Both the position numbers and the translations under genes were made by a program. Below the pieces are notes generated by a model. It was not told the origin of the DNA and searched no databases. It saw only the letters and a list, made by a program, of their open reading frames with translations. Source: Paractinoplanes deccanensis (GTDB lineage Bacteria > Actinomycetota > Actinomycetes > Mycobacteriales > Micromonosporaceae). From it: a stretch of DNA of 58,318 nucleotides. Shown here in pieces: positions 22,529-30,996 of this stretch (the first letter of the stretch is position 1; each line of letters begins with the position of its first letter). The DNA lies in assembly GCF_016862115.1 (NCBI RefSeq), contig NZ_BOMI01000022.1:1-58318 (forward strand). Reading direction: 5' to 3'.

Positions 22529-23190
22529 CCGCCGACCGCTGGTACGGGCTCTTCCCGGCCACCGTGCGCACGCTGGCGGGCGACCCCGAGAAGCGGCAGC
22601 GCATCGAGGTGAGCCTCGACTGGCTGCCCCGCTCCGACGGCGGCGGCCCGGTCACGGCCTGGGCCACCGTGGTCAGCCCGTACGCCGGCGCGGACCAGGG
22701 CCTGCGGATCCTGCCCGAGATCGGCTCCACGGTCGTCGTCGGCTTCCAGGCCGGGTATCCCGACCGCCCGTACGTGCTGGGCGGCACCTGGAACGGCACC
22801 GCGGCCATGCCGGACGAGCCCACCGACGCGAACGACCTGCGGGTGCTGCGGACCCGCTCCGGCACCCGGCTGGAGTTCGACGACACACCGGGCGCGGTGG
22901 CCGTACGCCTCTCGGTCGCCGGCCCGGACGGGCCGATGCACCGGCTCACCCTCGACGACGCGGCCGGCACCGTCACCATCGAGTCGGCCAGCGGCGCCAC
23001 CATCACCCTCGACGCGAGCGGCGGCGTGGCGGTCAACGCGGCCTCGACCGTCGACATCACCGCCGCTGCCGTCAACGTCCACGCCGCGACCAGCACGTTC
23101 GACGGTCTCGTCACCTGCGAGGGCCTGGTGGCCAAGGGCGGCGGCGTGGTCTCGCCCTCCTACACCCCCGGCGTCGGGAACGTCTGGTGA
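22525..23190 (+). CDS. Spike protein, gpV/gp5-type OB fold plus beta-helix
   Basis: A 221-aa protein with an N-terminal gpV/gp5 OB domain (GLFPATVRTLAGDPEKRQRI, VVSPYAGADQGLRILPEIGS, VVVGFQAGYPDRPYVLGGTW) and a C-terminal repetitive strand region (GTVTIESASGATITLDASGG, AASTVDITAAAVNVHAATST) that would form the triple beta-helix needle. It ends SYTPGVGNVW, without an extended toxin. Together with the hub protein it makes the complete spike, encoded as two polypeptides instead of one VgrG. It is coupled by overlap on both sides. Confidence 0.93.
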   Translation: MTADRWYGLFPATVRTLAGDPEKRQRIEVSLDWLPRSDGGGPVTAWATVVSPYAGADQGLRILPEIGSTVVVGFQAGYPDRPYVLGGTWNGTAAMPDEPTDANDLRVLRTRSGTRLEFDDTPGAVAVRLSVAGPDGPMHRLTLDDAAGTVTIESASGATITLDASGGVAVNAASTVDITAAAVNVHAATSTFDGLVTCEGLVAKGGGVVSPSYTPGVGNVW

Positions 23191-24812
23191 GCGCGCCGAC
23201 GGCCCACCGGTGGCGGCTGGTGGCCCCCTGGTACCGCTGGGAGCGGCGCGACGGCGCCGAGCCCGGGCGCAAGGACGGCGCGGCCCGCCCGGCCCTGCAC
23301 AAGTACACCTCCACCGCGTACGTGGCGGACTTCCTCGCCGACCCCCAGCGCTCGGTGACGTTCGGCGACGTCGACCAGTACCAGGAGATCGAGACGATCC
23401 CGCACGAGCCGCTGCCCACCGACCCGCGCAAGCGGCGGCGCTTCCTGTCCGCGACCCGGTTGCGGCCGAGCGGGGTGCGCAAGCTCTTCCCGATCGCCCA
23501 CCAGCGGCACTACGTGGTCGCGGTCGGCCTGCACTGCGACGAGCCGGGCTTCCCGCGGGTCGACCCGGCCGACGTGGCCGAGGCCGGCTTCGTGGTGCGC
23601 CGGCAGCGCGCCGCCATCCCGGCGGGGCAGGAGAAGAAGGCGGCGGAACTGCTCGCCGCGGTCACCGCCGCCCAGGCCGGCGAGCGCAGGGCGGAGCTGG
23701 CCGCGGCCCGCGACCGGGCGCGGCGGCTGCACCCCTTCGGCGCCGCGCGCGACGCCGTGCGCTCTCCGTCGGCGGCCGCGGCCGCCGCGCGCCGCGACCT
23801 GGAGGCCGCCCGGCGCGAACTGCGCGTGTGGGCGTCCGCGGTGGGGGTGGACCGGCGGACCGAGGCGTGGGTGGACGCCGGCGACGGCGATTTCGGCCAG
23901 TGGGTGCCGATCGACGACGAGCCGGCGGAGCTGATCGAGCGGCGCTACCCGCTGCGGCTGCTCACCGCGCCGGCCGCCGACCCGGACCACGCGGCCCGGG
24001 AGGGCACGATCTACTGGGGCACGGTGCCGGCGTCGAGCGCCGAGGTGAGCCGGGACGGCAGCGCCCGCTTCACCGAGCTCGGCACGTACGAGATCCGGGC
24101 CTTCGCCCGCACGCGCGGCTGCGGCGGCTGCCCGGGCCCGCTGGTCTGGTCGGCGGCCTCCGAACCGTACCGGCTGGCCTCCTTCCACGACCCGGACGGC
24201 TGCTCCCAGCGTCCCGTCGAGATCCGCCTGCCGGACTTCGCCCAGCTCGAGGCGTCCGGCGCGACGCCGTCGGTGCGGATGAGCTCGCCGCCCGGCTCGT
24301 CGTTCGAGTTCACCGAGGACGGCAAGGTCCCCACCAGCGGTGGCGTCCGCGAGAAGGGCGAGGTCTGCTTCTTCGCCCTGCCGCTGATCACGATCGTGGC
24401 CATGCTGGTGCTGAAGATCTTCCTGCCGCTGGTCACGCTGATCTTCGGCCTCTTCTGGATGCTGAAGCTGAAGTTCTGCATCCCGCCGAGCGCGGAGCTC
24501 GAGGCCGGGGTCCAGGCCCAGCTCACGGTGATCGAGGGCGGTATCCAGGCGTCGATCGAAGCGGACGTCGACGTCGACGTGGACGTCCGGGTGAACCAGC
24601 CGGCCCTGGAGACCGCGCTGCGCACCGGGCTCGACAACTCCCGGCCCGGCGCCCTCGGCACGAAGCTGACCGCCGACTACACCAACGACCCGCTCTGCGA
24701 GCTGCTCGCCCGGCAGGGCTACGGGGTCGCCGAGGGCGAGCCGTTCCCGGTCTTCGGCACGGCGCCCGAACACACCACGCCGGTGCGGCGGGACGAGGTG
24801 GTGCACCCGTGA
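23187..24812 (+). CDS. eCIS baseplate-region protein with a strongly hydrophobic segment
   Basis: A 541-aa protein of unrecognised family. Residues 1-130 are basic and Trp-rich (WRLVAPWYRWERRDG). Residues about 150-220 are helical Ala/Glu/Arg coiled coil. The middle contains a CGGC motif (RGCGGCPGP). Residues about 394-430 are very hydrophobic (FALPLITIVAMLVLKIFLPL, then a second short helix) and can make a membrane hairpin. The tail has acidic DVDVDVDV repeats. It lies between the spike and gp25 genes with 4-bp overlaps on both sides, so it is part of the machine operon. A membrane-embedded segment in a baseplate-adjacent protein suggests anchoring, a membrane plug or a target-membrane role; this is inference. 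Confidence 0.65.
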   Translation: MSAPTAHRWRLVAPWYRWERRDGAEPGRKDGAARPALHKYTSTAYVADFLADPQRSVTFGDVDQYQEIETIPHEPLPTDPRKRRRFLSATRLRPSGVRKLFPIAHQRHYVVAVGLHCDEPGFPRVDPADVAEAGFVVRRQRAAIPAGQEKKAAELLAAVTAAQAGERRAELAAARDRARRLHPFGAARDAVRSPSAAAAAARRDLEAARRELRVWASAVGVDRRTEAWVDAGDGDFGQWVPIDDEPAELIERRYPLRLLTAPAADPDHAAREGTIYWGTVPASSAEVSRDGSARFTELGTYEIRAFARTRGCGGCPGPLVWSAASEPYRLASFHDPDGCSQRPVEIRLPDFAQLEASGATPSVRMSSPPGSSFEFTEDGKVPTSGGVREKGEVCFFALPLITIVAMLVLKIFLPLVTLIFGLFWMLKLKFCIPPSAELEAGVQAQLTVIEGGIQASIEADVDVDVDVRVNQPALETALRTGLDNSRPGALGTKLTADYTNDPLCELLARQGYGVAEGEPFPVFGTAPEHTTPVRRDEVVHP

Positions 24813-25204
24813 CCGTCAGCCCCGCGCGGCTCGGCTCCGGCTGGGCCTTCCCGGTCCGGCCCCGCCCGGCCACCGGCGACCTCGCCTACGCGGCGGGCGC
24901 CGAGAAGGTCCGCGAGGCCATGCTGCTCGTGCTCCTGACCGAGCCGGGCGAGCGGGTCATGCGGCCGGGCTTCGGCTGCGGGCTGCGCCGCTTCCTCGGC
25001 GAGCCCAACACCGTCGCCACCCGCGCCCGGCTCACCCGGGAGGTCACCGCCGCCCTGCAGGCGTGGGAGCCGCGGGTGCGGCTGCGCGAGGTGACCGCGA
25101 CACCCGGCGACGACCCGGCGCTGGTGCTGCTGACCGTCCGCTACGAGCACGTGCGCGACGGCAGCGCGGGCGTGCTCGTCCACCCCTTCTCGCTGGAGGG
25201 CTAG
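24809..25204 (+). CDS. Baseplate wedge protein, gp25/GPW family
   Basis: A 131-aa protein of the T4 gp25/Afp9 family: GWAFPVRPRPATGDLAYAAG, VREAMLLVLLTEPGERVMRP and FGCGLRRFLGEPNTVATRAR are the typical family blocks, including the EPGERVMRPGFG turn. It nucleates sheath assembly on the baseplate. The GTG start overlaps the preceding stop, and 3 bp separate it from baseplate J. The length is normal. Confidence 0.95.
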   Translation: MTVSPARLGSGWAFPVRPRPATGDLAYAAGAEKVREAMLLVLLTEPGERVMRPGFGCGLRRFLGEPNTVATRARLTREVTAALQAWEPRVRLREVTATPGDDPALVLLTVRYEHVRDGSAGVLVHPFSLEG

Positions 25205-25207
25205 GCC

Positions 25208-27373
25208 ATGGCGCTGCGCAGCCCCATCCTCGACGACCGCTCGTACGCCCAGCTGCGCGACGAGCTGGTGGCCCGGATCCCGGTCTACGCGCCGGAGTGG
25301 ACCGACCACCACCCGAGCGACCCCGGCATCACGCTCGTCGAGCTCTTCGCGTTCCTGGCCGAGAACCTGCTCTTCCGGTTCAACCAGATTCCGGAGGCCA
25401 CCAAGCTCGCCTTCCTCGACCTGCTCGACATCCCGGTGCGCCCCGCGGTGCCGGCGAGCGGCACCGTCGTGTTCGGCACCGCGGACCCGGCCGGGATCGT
25501 GGTGGCCGCCGGCACCCCGGTGCTCGCCGGCCCGGTCGAGTTCCGCACCGGCGCCGAGGTGACGGCCTGGCCGCTCACCGCGCGGGCCGCGATCCGGGCC
25601 CGGCACGAGGGCGAGCTCGACGAGGACACCGCCGAGTACCTGGCCCGGGCCAGCGCCGCCGCCGGCACGAGCGTGACCGAGGCGTCCCGCTACCGCACCG
25701 CGTTCGGCGCGGCCGACCCGCAGCGGCCCGGCGGCGACGTGCTCGACCCGGCCGCCTCCATCGACGGCCGGCTGTACGTGCTGCTCACCTCGGCGATCGT
25801 GCCCGCCTTCGCCGGCCGGCTGGTCACCCTCGGCGTGGTGCCGGCCCGCCGGATCGACACGATGGCCGACGTGCGGCCCTGCGGCGACGAGGCCGGCTCC
25901 GAGGCCGTGCAGTGGCAGATCGCCACCACCACCCCGGTGGACGAGGACGACGGCAACGCCGACCCGGTGTGGCGGACGCTGGCCGTCGAGGCCGACACCA
26001 CCGCCGCGCTGACCCGGCCCGGCCAGGTGCGGCTGCGGATGCCCGCCGACCTCGCCGACATCGGCCTCTACCTGCCGGACGACCCGGACGCGACGGGGTC
26101 CGGCGACCAGCCGCCGCTGCTCGAGGACGACGAGCTCATCCCGCTCGCGCTGGCCTGGCTCCGCGCGTACCGGCCGGCCGGCGCCGCCCTGCCGGCCGTG
26201 GAGTGGGTCGGCGCCAACGCGGCCCCGGTCGAGCAGGCCGCCGAGGCGGCCGCCGAGTTCCTCGGCACCGGCACCGGCGAGCCCGGCCAGGAGTACCGCC
26301 TCGTGCACCCGGGCGTGCTCGGCGACGTCGCGCTCGACGTCGAGGAGCAGGGCACCGGCCGGTGGCGGCCGTGGAGCCAGGTCGGCGATCTGCGCGCGGC
26401 CGGCGTCGACGACCGGGTGTTCACCGTGGACCGCGAGGCCGGGGTGGTCCGCTTCGGCGACGGCCGCCGCGGCCGGCCACCCCAGATCGGCGAGCGCATC
26501 CGGGCCGGCCGGTATAGGTACGGCGGCGGCGCGGCCGGCAACGCCGGCCCCGGCGCCATCACCGTCGCGCGCCCGTCCGTGCCGGCCGCCGGGCTCACCG
26601 TCGCCAACCCCATCGCCTGCCGGGGCGGCGCCGACGCCGAGGCGCTGGCCGACGCCGTCAACCGCATCCCCGAGGAGTTCCGCAGGCACGACCGGGCCGT
26701 CACCGTCTCGGACTTCCGCGAGCTGGCCGAGCAGACGCCCGGCGCCGGCGTGGTGCGGGCCGAGACGCTGCGCCTGTTCAACCCGCACCTGCCCGGTGAG
26801 ACCACCCCGGGCGCCGTCTCCGTCGTGGTCTGGCCCGCCGCCGACCCGGCCCGCCCGGCCGCGCCGATGCCCGGCCGCGACACGCTGCGCGCGGTGTGCC
26901 GGTGGCTCGACGAGCGGCGGCTGATCACCACCGAGCTGTACGTCATCCCGCCCACCTACCGCCGGGTCGCGGTCAGCGTCGGCATCGCGGTCAAGCCCGG
27001 CTACGGCACCGAGGGCGTCCGGGCCTGGGTCGATCTCGTGCTGCGGCAATACCTTTCACCCCTGCCGCCGTACGGGCCGGAGGGGCGCGGCTGGCCGCTC
27101 GGCCGCGCCGTGTTCGGCCCCGAGTTGGAGGCCGCCGCGCTCCAGGTCGAGGGCCTGGAGTTCCTGACCGGCCTGCGGGTGGCCGAGTGGGACGACGAGG
27201 ACGGCTGGCGCGAGCCCGCGCAGTCCCGCGTGGAGCTCGCCGCCTGGGAGGTCCCCGAGCTCACCGCCATCAGCGTGACCGCCGGCGACCCGCTGCCGCC
27301 CGGCGAGGCGCCGGCACCGCCCGGCCCGCCCGGCCCGCCCGTGCCCGTGCGCGCGCCCCGGGAGGTGTGCTGA
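25208..27373 (+). CDS. Baseplate J-like wedge protein
   Basis: A 721-aa putative baseplate assembly protein (gpJ/Afp11). N-terminal signature: RSYAQLRDELVARIPVYAPE, DHHPSDPGITLVELFAFLAE, RFNQIPEATKLAFLDLLDIP. The centre carries RFGDGRRGRPPQIGERIRAG and YRYGGGAAGNAGPGAITVAR. The C-terminal J domain has RAETLRLFNPHL and VAVSVGIAVKPGYG. It forms the ring of wedges around the hub. The C-terminus is Pro-rich. The stop overlaps the next ATG by one base. Confidence 0.95.
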   Translation: MALRSPILDDRSYAQLRDELVARIPVYAPEWTDHHPSDPGITLVELFAFLAENLLFRFNQIPEATKLAFLDLLDIPVRPAVPASGTVVFGTADPAGIVVAAGTPVLAGPVEFRTGAEVTAWPLTARAAIRARHEGELDEDTAEYLARASAAAGTSVTEASRYRTAFGAADPQRPGGDVLDPAASIDGRLYVLLTSAIVPAFAGRLVTLGVVPARRIDTMADVRPCGDEAGSEAVQWQIATTTPVDEDDGNADPVWRTLAVEADTTAALTRPGQVRLRMPADLADIGLYLPDDPDATGSGDQPPLLEDDELIPLALAWLRAYRPAGAALPAVEWVGANAAPVEQAAEAAAEFLGTGTGEPGQEYRLVHPGVLGDVALDVEEQGTGRWRPWSQVGDLRAAGVDDRVFTVDREAGVVRFGDGRRGRPPQIGERIRAGRYRYGGGAAGNAGPGAITVARPSVPAAGLTVANPIACRGGADAEALADAVNRIPEEFRRHDRAVTVSDFRELAEQTPGAGVVRAETLRLFNPHLPGETTPGAVSVVVWPAADPARPAAPMPGRDTLRAVCRWLDERRLITTELYVIPPTYRRVAVSVGIAVKPGYGTEGVRAWVDLVLRQYLSPLPPYGPEGRGWPLGRAVFGPELEAAALQVEGLEFLTGLRVAEWDDEDGWREPAQSRVELAAWEVPELTAISVTAGDPLPPGEAPAPPGPPGPPVPVRAPREVC

Positions 27374-29541
27374 TGCCCCCGGCCCGCGCCGCCTCGCTGA
27401 TCGCCACCTGCGACCAGTGGGTCCGCGCGTGGCACCGGGACACGGCCGTGGACGGCGCGCCCGGCGCGCTCACCCTGTCGTGGACCGAGCCGGCCGACCC
27501 CGGCCCCGGCGCGAGCGGCGGCTGCCTCGCCCGGGGGCTCGCCGTGGACCGGCTGTGCCGCGTCTACCGGCTGCGGCGACACGAGGTCGAACGGCTCCTC
27601 GTCGGGCCCACCCGGCACGGGGTGGACTACGCCCGGCTCGGCCCTCCGGTGCGGATCGTGGGCCGCCGCCCGGAGGCCGAGGCGGCGCCGCCGGGCGACT
27701 TCGCGCCGCGCCCACGGCCCGAGCTGCTGGACGGCACGGGCATCGCGGTGGACGCGGACGACCGGCTCTTCCTGGCCGACCGGGGACGCCGCGTGATCGC
27801 CGTGCTCGACCTGTGGAGCCGCCGCACGCTGCGTGTCGTCCCCGTCGCGGGCCTGCCGATGGGTCTCACGGCGGCCGGCCGGGTGGTGCACGCGCTGGTC
27901 CGGGGGCCCGCCGGGCTGGTGCGGCTGACCGCCACCCGCGACCCCGAGCCGGCCGAGCTGCCCGGCGGCGCGCCGGCCGGAGCCGAGCCGTCGCGCGTCG
28001 CGCTGCTGCCGGACGGCACGCCCGTGGTGCTCTGGCACACCCCGGACGGCGCGGGCTGGCTGACCGCCGCCGGCCGCGCCGCCGAGCCGGTCGGCGGGGC
28101 CTCCGACATCGCGGTGGACGCCACCGGCGCGGTCGTCGTCGCACCCTGCCCGTCGCCGCCCGGCGCGCCGCCGGCCGCGCTGCGCCGCCTGGTGCCCGCC
28201 GCGGGCGGCTGGACCCGGACGCTGCCGCTGGACGCCGCGGGCTACGACGGCTCCGGCATCGTGGCGACGGGTGACGGCCGCGTCGGCTACTGGACCGCGG
28301 CGGGGTTCCGGCTGGCCGCGCGGGGCCGGGTCCGGTACGCCAAGGACGGCACCTGCGTGACCTACCGCCTCGACTCCGGACAACCACGCAACCGATGGGG
28401 CCGGATCATCCTGGACGGCTGCCTGCCGCCCGGCACCGACTGCCGGGTTGCCGCGGTGACCAGCGACGACGACTTCGAGACCGGACTGCCCCCGGCGCCC
28501 GCCGACCCGGCCGCCTGCGAGCCCGGCCCCGGCAAGACGCCGCCGCTGCCTCCGGACGGCCTCGCGCCGACGGGCCCGGCCGTCGCCGGCGCCGTGCACC
28601 GCCGCCGCGACGCGCCCACGCCCTGGTGGCGGCCCGCCGCCCACGACCCGGTCGACGTCTTCGAGGCGCCGGTGACCGCGCCGCCCGGCCGCTATCTCTG
28701 GATCAGCCTGCGGCTCACCGGCGACGGCAGCAGCACCCCGTCGGTGCGCGCGCTGCGGGTCGAGAGACAGGCCCACGACCTGGTACGGCGGCTGCCCGCC
28801 GTCTTCGCCGAGGGGCTCGCCGACCCGTCGTTCCTCGACCGCTACCTCGCCATCTTCGACAGCCTGCTGTACGACCTGGACCAGCGCGCCGCCCGCCGCG
28901 ACGTGCTGCTCGACCCGGCGGCCACCCCGGTCGAGGCGCTGCCCTGGCTGGCCTCGTTCGCCGGGCTGGTGCTGGACGACCGCTGGCCGGAGGCGGCCCG
29001 CCGCCGCCTGCTGGCCGAGATCGTCCCGCTCTACCGCCGCCGGGGCACGGCCGGCGCGCTCACCCGCTACCTCGAACTGCTGCTCGGCCGCGCACCGATC
29101 CTCGTCGAGCACTTCCGGCTGCGCGGGCTGGCGCCCCGCCCGGGCGGCGACCCGCTGACGTCGCGGCGCGCCGTGGTCGGCTTCGGCTTCCGGCTCGGCG
29201 ACACCGCCGGCACCGGCGCGGCCGGCCAGGGCGCCGAGGCGCACCGCTTCACCGTGGTGGTGCCGCAGCCGCTCTCGGCGGAGCAGGACGCCGCGGTGCG
29301 GCACGTGCTCGACACCGAACGCCCCGCGCACACCGCCTACGAGCTGTGCACCGTGGACGCCGGGATGCGGGCCGGCTCGGGGCTGCACGTCGGGCTCACC
29401 TCGCTGGTCGGCCCCACCGGCGCGATGACGCCGCTGGTGGTGGGCGCGTCCGTGGCCACGGCGGGCACGGTCCTCGGCGGCGCCGGCTCCGGCCTGGCCG
29501 TGGAGGGCGCCCGCCTCGACCGCACGGCCCGGGTGGGCTGA
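27373..29541 (+). CDS. gpI-like tail/baseplate protein with N-terminal propeller-like region
   Basis: A 722-aa protein. Residues about 100-330 contain repeated strands with GIAVDADDRLFLADRGRRVI and ALLPDGTPVVLWHTPDG, resembling an NHL/beta-propeller. The C-terminal third is the phage tail protein (P2 gpI/Afp12) domain: VRRLPAVFAEGLADPSFLDR, YLAIFDSLLYDLDQR, LPWLASFAGLVLDD and RRRGTAGALTRYLELLLG. It probably completes the baseplate wedge and may present a receptor- or fibre-binding surface. It is followed after 3 bp by the tape-measure gene. Confidence 0.87.
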   Translation: MPPARAASLIATCDQWVRAWHRDTAVDGAPGALTLSWTEPADPGPGASGGCLARGLAVDRLCRVYRLRRHEVERLLVGPTRHGVDYARLGPPVRIVGRRPEAEAAPPGDFAPRPRPELLDGTGIAVDADDRLFLADRGRRVIAVLDLWSRRTLRVVPVAGLPMGLTAAGRVVHALVRGPAGLVRLTATRDPEPAELPGGAPAGAEPSRVALLPDGTPVVLWHTPDGAGWLTAAGRAAEPVGGASDIAVDATGAVVVAPCPSPPGAPPAALRRLVPAAGGWTRTLPLDAAGYDGSGIVATGDGRVGYWTAAGFRLAARGRVRYAKDGTCVTYRLDSGQPRNRWGRIILDGCLPPGTDCRVAAVTSDDDFETGLPPAPADPAACEPGPGKTPPLPPDGLAPTGPAVAGAVHRRRDAPTPWWRPAAHDPVDVFEAPVTAPPGRYLWISLRLTGDGSSTPSVRALRVERQAHDLVRRLPAVFAEGLADPSFLDRYLAIFDSLLYDLDQRAARRDVLLDPAATPVEALPWLASFAGLVLDDRWPEAARRRLLAEIVPLYRRRGTAGALTRYLELLLGRAPILVEHFRLRGLAPRPGGDPLTSRRAVVGFGFRLGDTAGTGAAGQGAEAHRFTVVVPQPLSAEQDAAVRHVLDTERPAHTAYELCTVDAGMRAGSGLHVGLTSLVGPTGAMTPLVVGASVATAGTVLGGAGSGLAVEGARLDRTARVG

Positions 29542-29544
29542 GCC

Positions 29545-30996
29545 GTGGTCACCCTCACGATCGGCCGCCTGCACACCCGGTACGCCGGCGACGCCGTGCG
29601 CTTCGCGGACAGCCTGCCCCGGATGGTGGATGTCGAGCTCGACCGGGCGCTCGACGCGGTGCGGGTGCCGGAGGGGCACGTCTGCGTGCGGCGGCTGACC
29701 GTGCCGGTGCGCCTCGACCGGGACACGCTGACGGCGGCCCGCGCGTGGGCGGACCAGATCGCGGCTGCCCTGGCCCGGGCCGTGGCCGATGTCGGGGCCG
29801 AGGACGTGGTCGTCTATCGCCGGACCCTGGACGTGCTCGCCGACATGCTCGCCGCGGCCGGCCGAGGAGACACGCGCCGGGAATGGGCGTGGCGGCAGAC
29901 GGGCGTGCTGCCCCCGGGCCCCGAGGCGTTCGCCGCCGCCGTGGCCCAGCGGCCGGACCTGGCGTGCGCCGCGCTCACCGCGGCGGCGCGGCTCGGCCCG
30001 CTGCCGTTGACGGCGGCCGGGTGGGTGACGATCGCCCACGCCGTCGGGGAGGTGGCCGGCCCGCCGCCGGCCACGGGCTCGCAACCGGAGAAGCCGGCGT
30101 CTGTTCCCACCCATCCGGCGGCGCTCCGGCTGCCCGCTGTCCTCGGCCATCCGGTGGCGCTCCGGCTGCCTGCGGCGCAGATCGCCCGGCGGCCGGCGGG
30201 GGAGCGGCGCGCGGTGGCCCGTCTGGTGCTGCTCTGCGCGGCGCCCGCGCTGTCGCGGTCCGCGCCGGCGATCGCGGCCGTCGCGGCCTCGCTGGCGTCG
30301 CCCGCCGAAACGCCGCCGGGCACGCCGCTGCCCGAGGGCGTAATCTCGCCGTCCAGTCCGGAGTACGCGTCCGGGATCGCGTCGCCGGACGGGCCGCCCG
30401 TGCTCGGGCCTGCGTCGTCGCCGCCATCGGCCGGCGCGTCAGCCGTTGATGCCGTCCCGCCGTTGGCGGATGGCGATCCGGTTGCCGTCGCCGCGACCAC
30501 CGACCTGCCGGTCACCGCCGCCGGGGGAGTCCTCTTCCTGATCCGCGCCGCCGAGGGCAGTGGCGTGGAGGCGGAAGGTGCCGGTGCCGGGCCGTTCGAG
30601 ACGCTTCCCGAGGCGCTTGCCGACTGGCCGCTGAGCACGGTCGTCGCGTGGGTGGCGGCGCGCCTCGGCGGTGTGGGTGCGGACGATCCCGCCGTGCACC
30701 TGCTGGCCGGAAGCCCGGCCGAACCGCTCGCCGCGCCGCGGCCGGACGAGGACGCGGCGCTCGCGGCCGTGGCCACGCGGGTGGAGGAGTGGCTGCGCCC
30801 CCTGCTGCGGCTGGAGCCGGGCGACGACCTCGGGTGGCTCTGGCGGCGGACCGCCCGGATCGACGCGCAGCCCGGCTGGGCCGAGATCACCTTCGCCCTC
30901 GACGACGTCGACACGCGCGTGCGCGCCGCCGGGCTGGACCTCGACCCGGGCTTCGTCTGGTGGCTCGGCTCCGTCGTGCGGTATCGCTATGTCTGA
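29545..30996 (+). CDS. CIS tape-measure protein
   Basis: A 483-aa protein fitting the contractile injection system tape-measure family. The N-terminus has FADSLPRMVDVELDRALDAV and CVRRLTVPVRLDRDTL. The C-terminal hallmark is PGWAEITFALDDVDTRVRAA, GLDLDPGFVWWLGSVVRYRY. The middle (residues about 180-330) is Ala/Pro/Ser-rich and low-complexity, as expected for a length ruler. It sets particle length and occupies the tube lumen before firing. GTG 29545 follows the preceding gene by 3 bp. The 3' end overlaps the ATPase start. Confidence 0.85.
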   Translation: MVTLTIGRLHTRYAGDAVRFADSLPRMVDVELDRALDAVRVPEGHVCVRRLTVPVRLDRDTLTAARAWADQIAAALARAVADVGAEDVVVYRRTLDVLADMLAAAGRGDTRREWAWRQTGVLPPGPEAFAAAVAQRPDLACAALTAAARLGPLPLTAAGWVTIAHAVGEVAGPPPATGSQPEKPASVPTHPAALRLPAVLGHPVALRLPAAQIARRPAGERRAVARLVLLCAAPALSRSAPAIAAVAASLASPAETPPGTPLPEGVISPSSPEYASGIASPDGPPVLGPASSPPSAGASAVDAVPPLADGDPVAVAATTDLPVTAAGGVLFLIRAAEGSGVEAEGAGAGPFETLPEALADWPLSTVVAWVAARLGGVGADDPAVHLLAGSPAEPLAAPRPDEDAALAAVATRVEEWLRPLLRLEPGDDLGWLWRRTARIDAQPGWAEITFALDDVDTRVRAAGLDLDPGFVWWLGSVVRYRYV

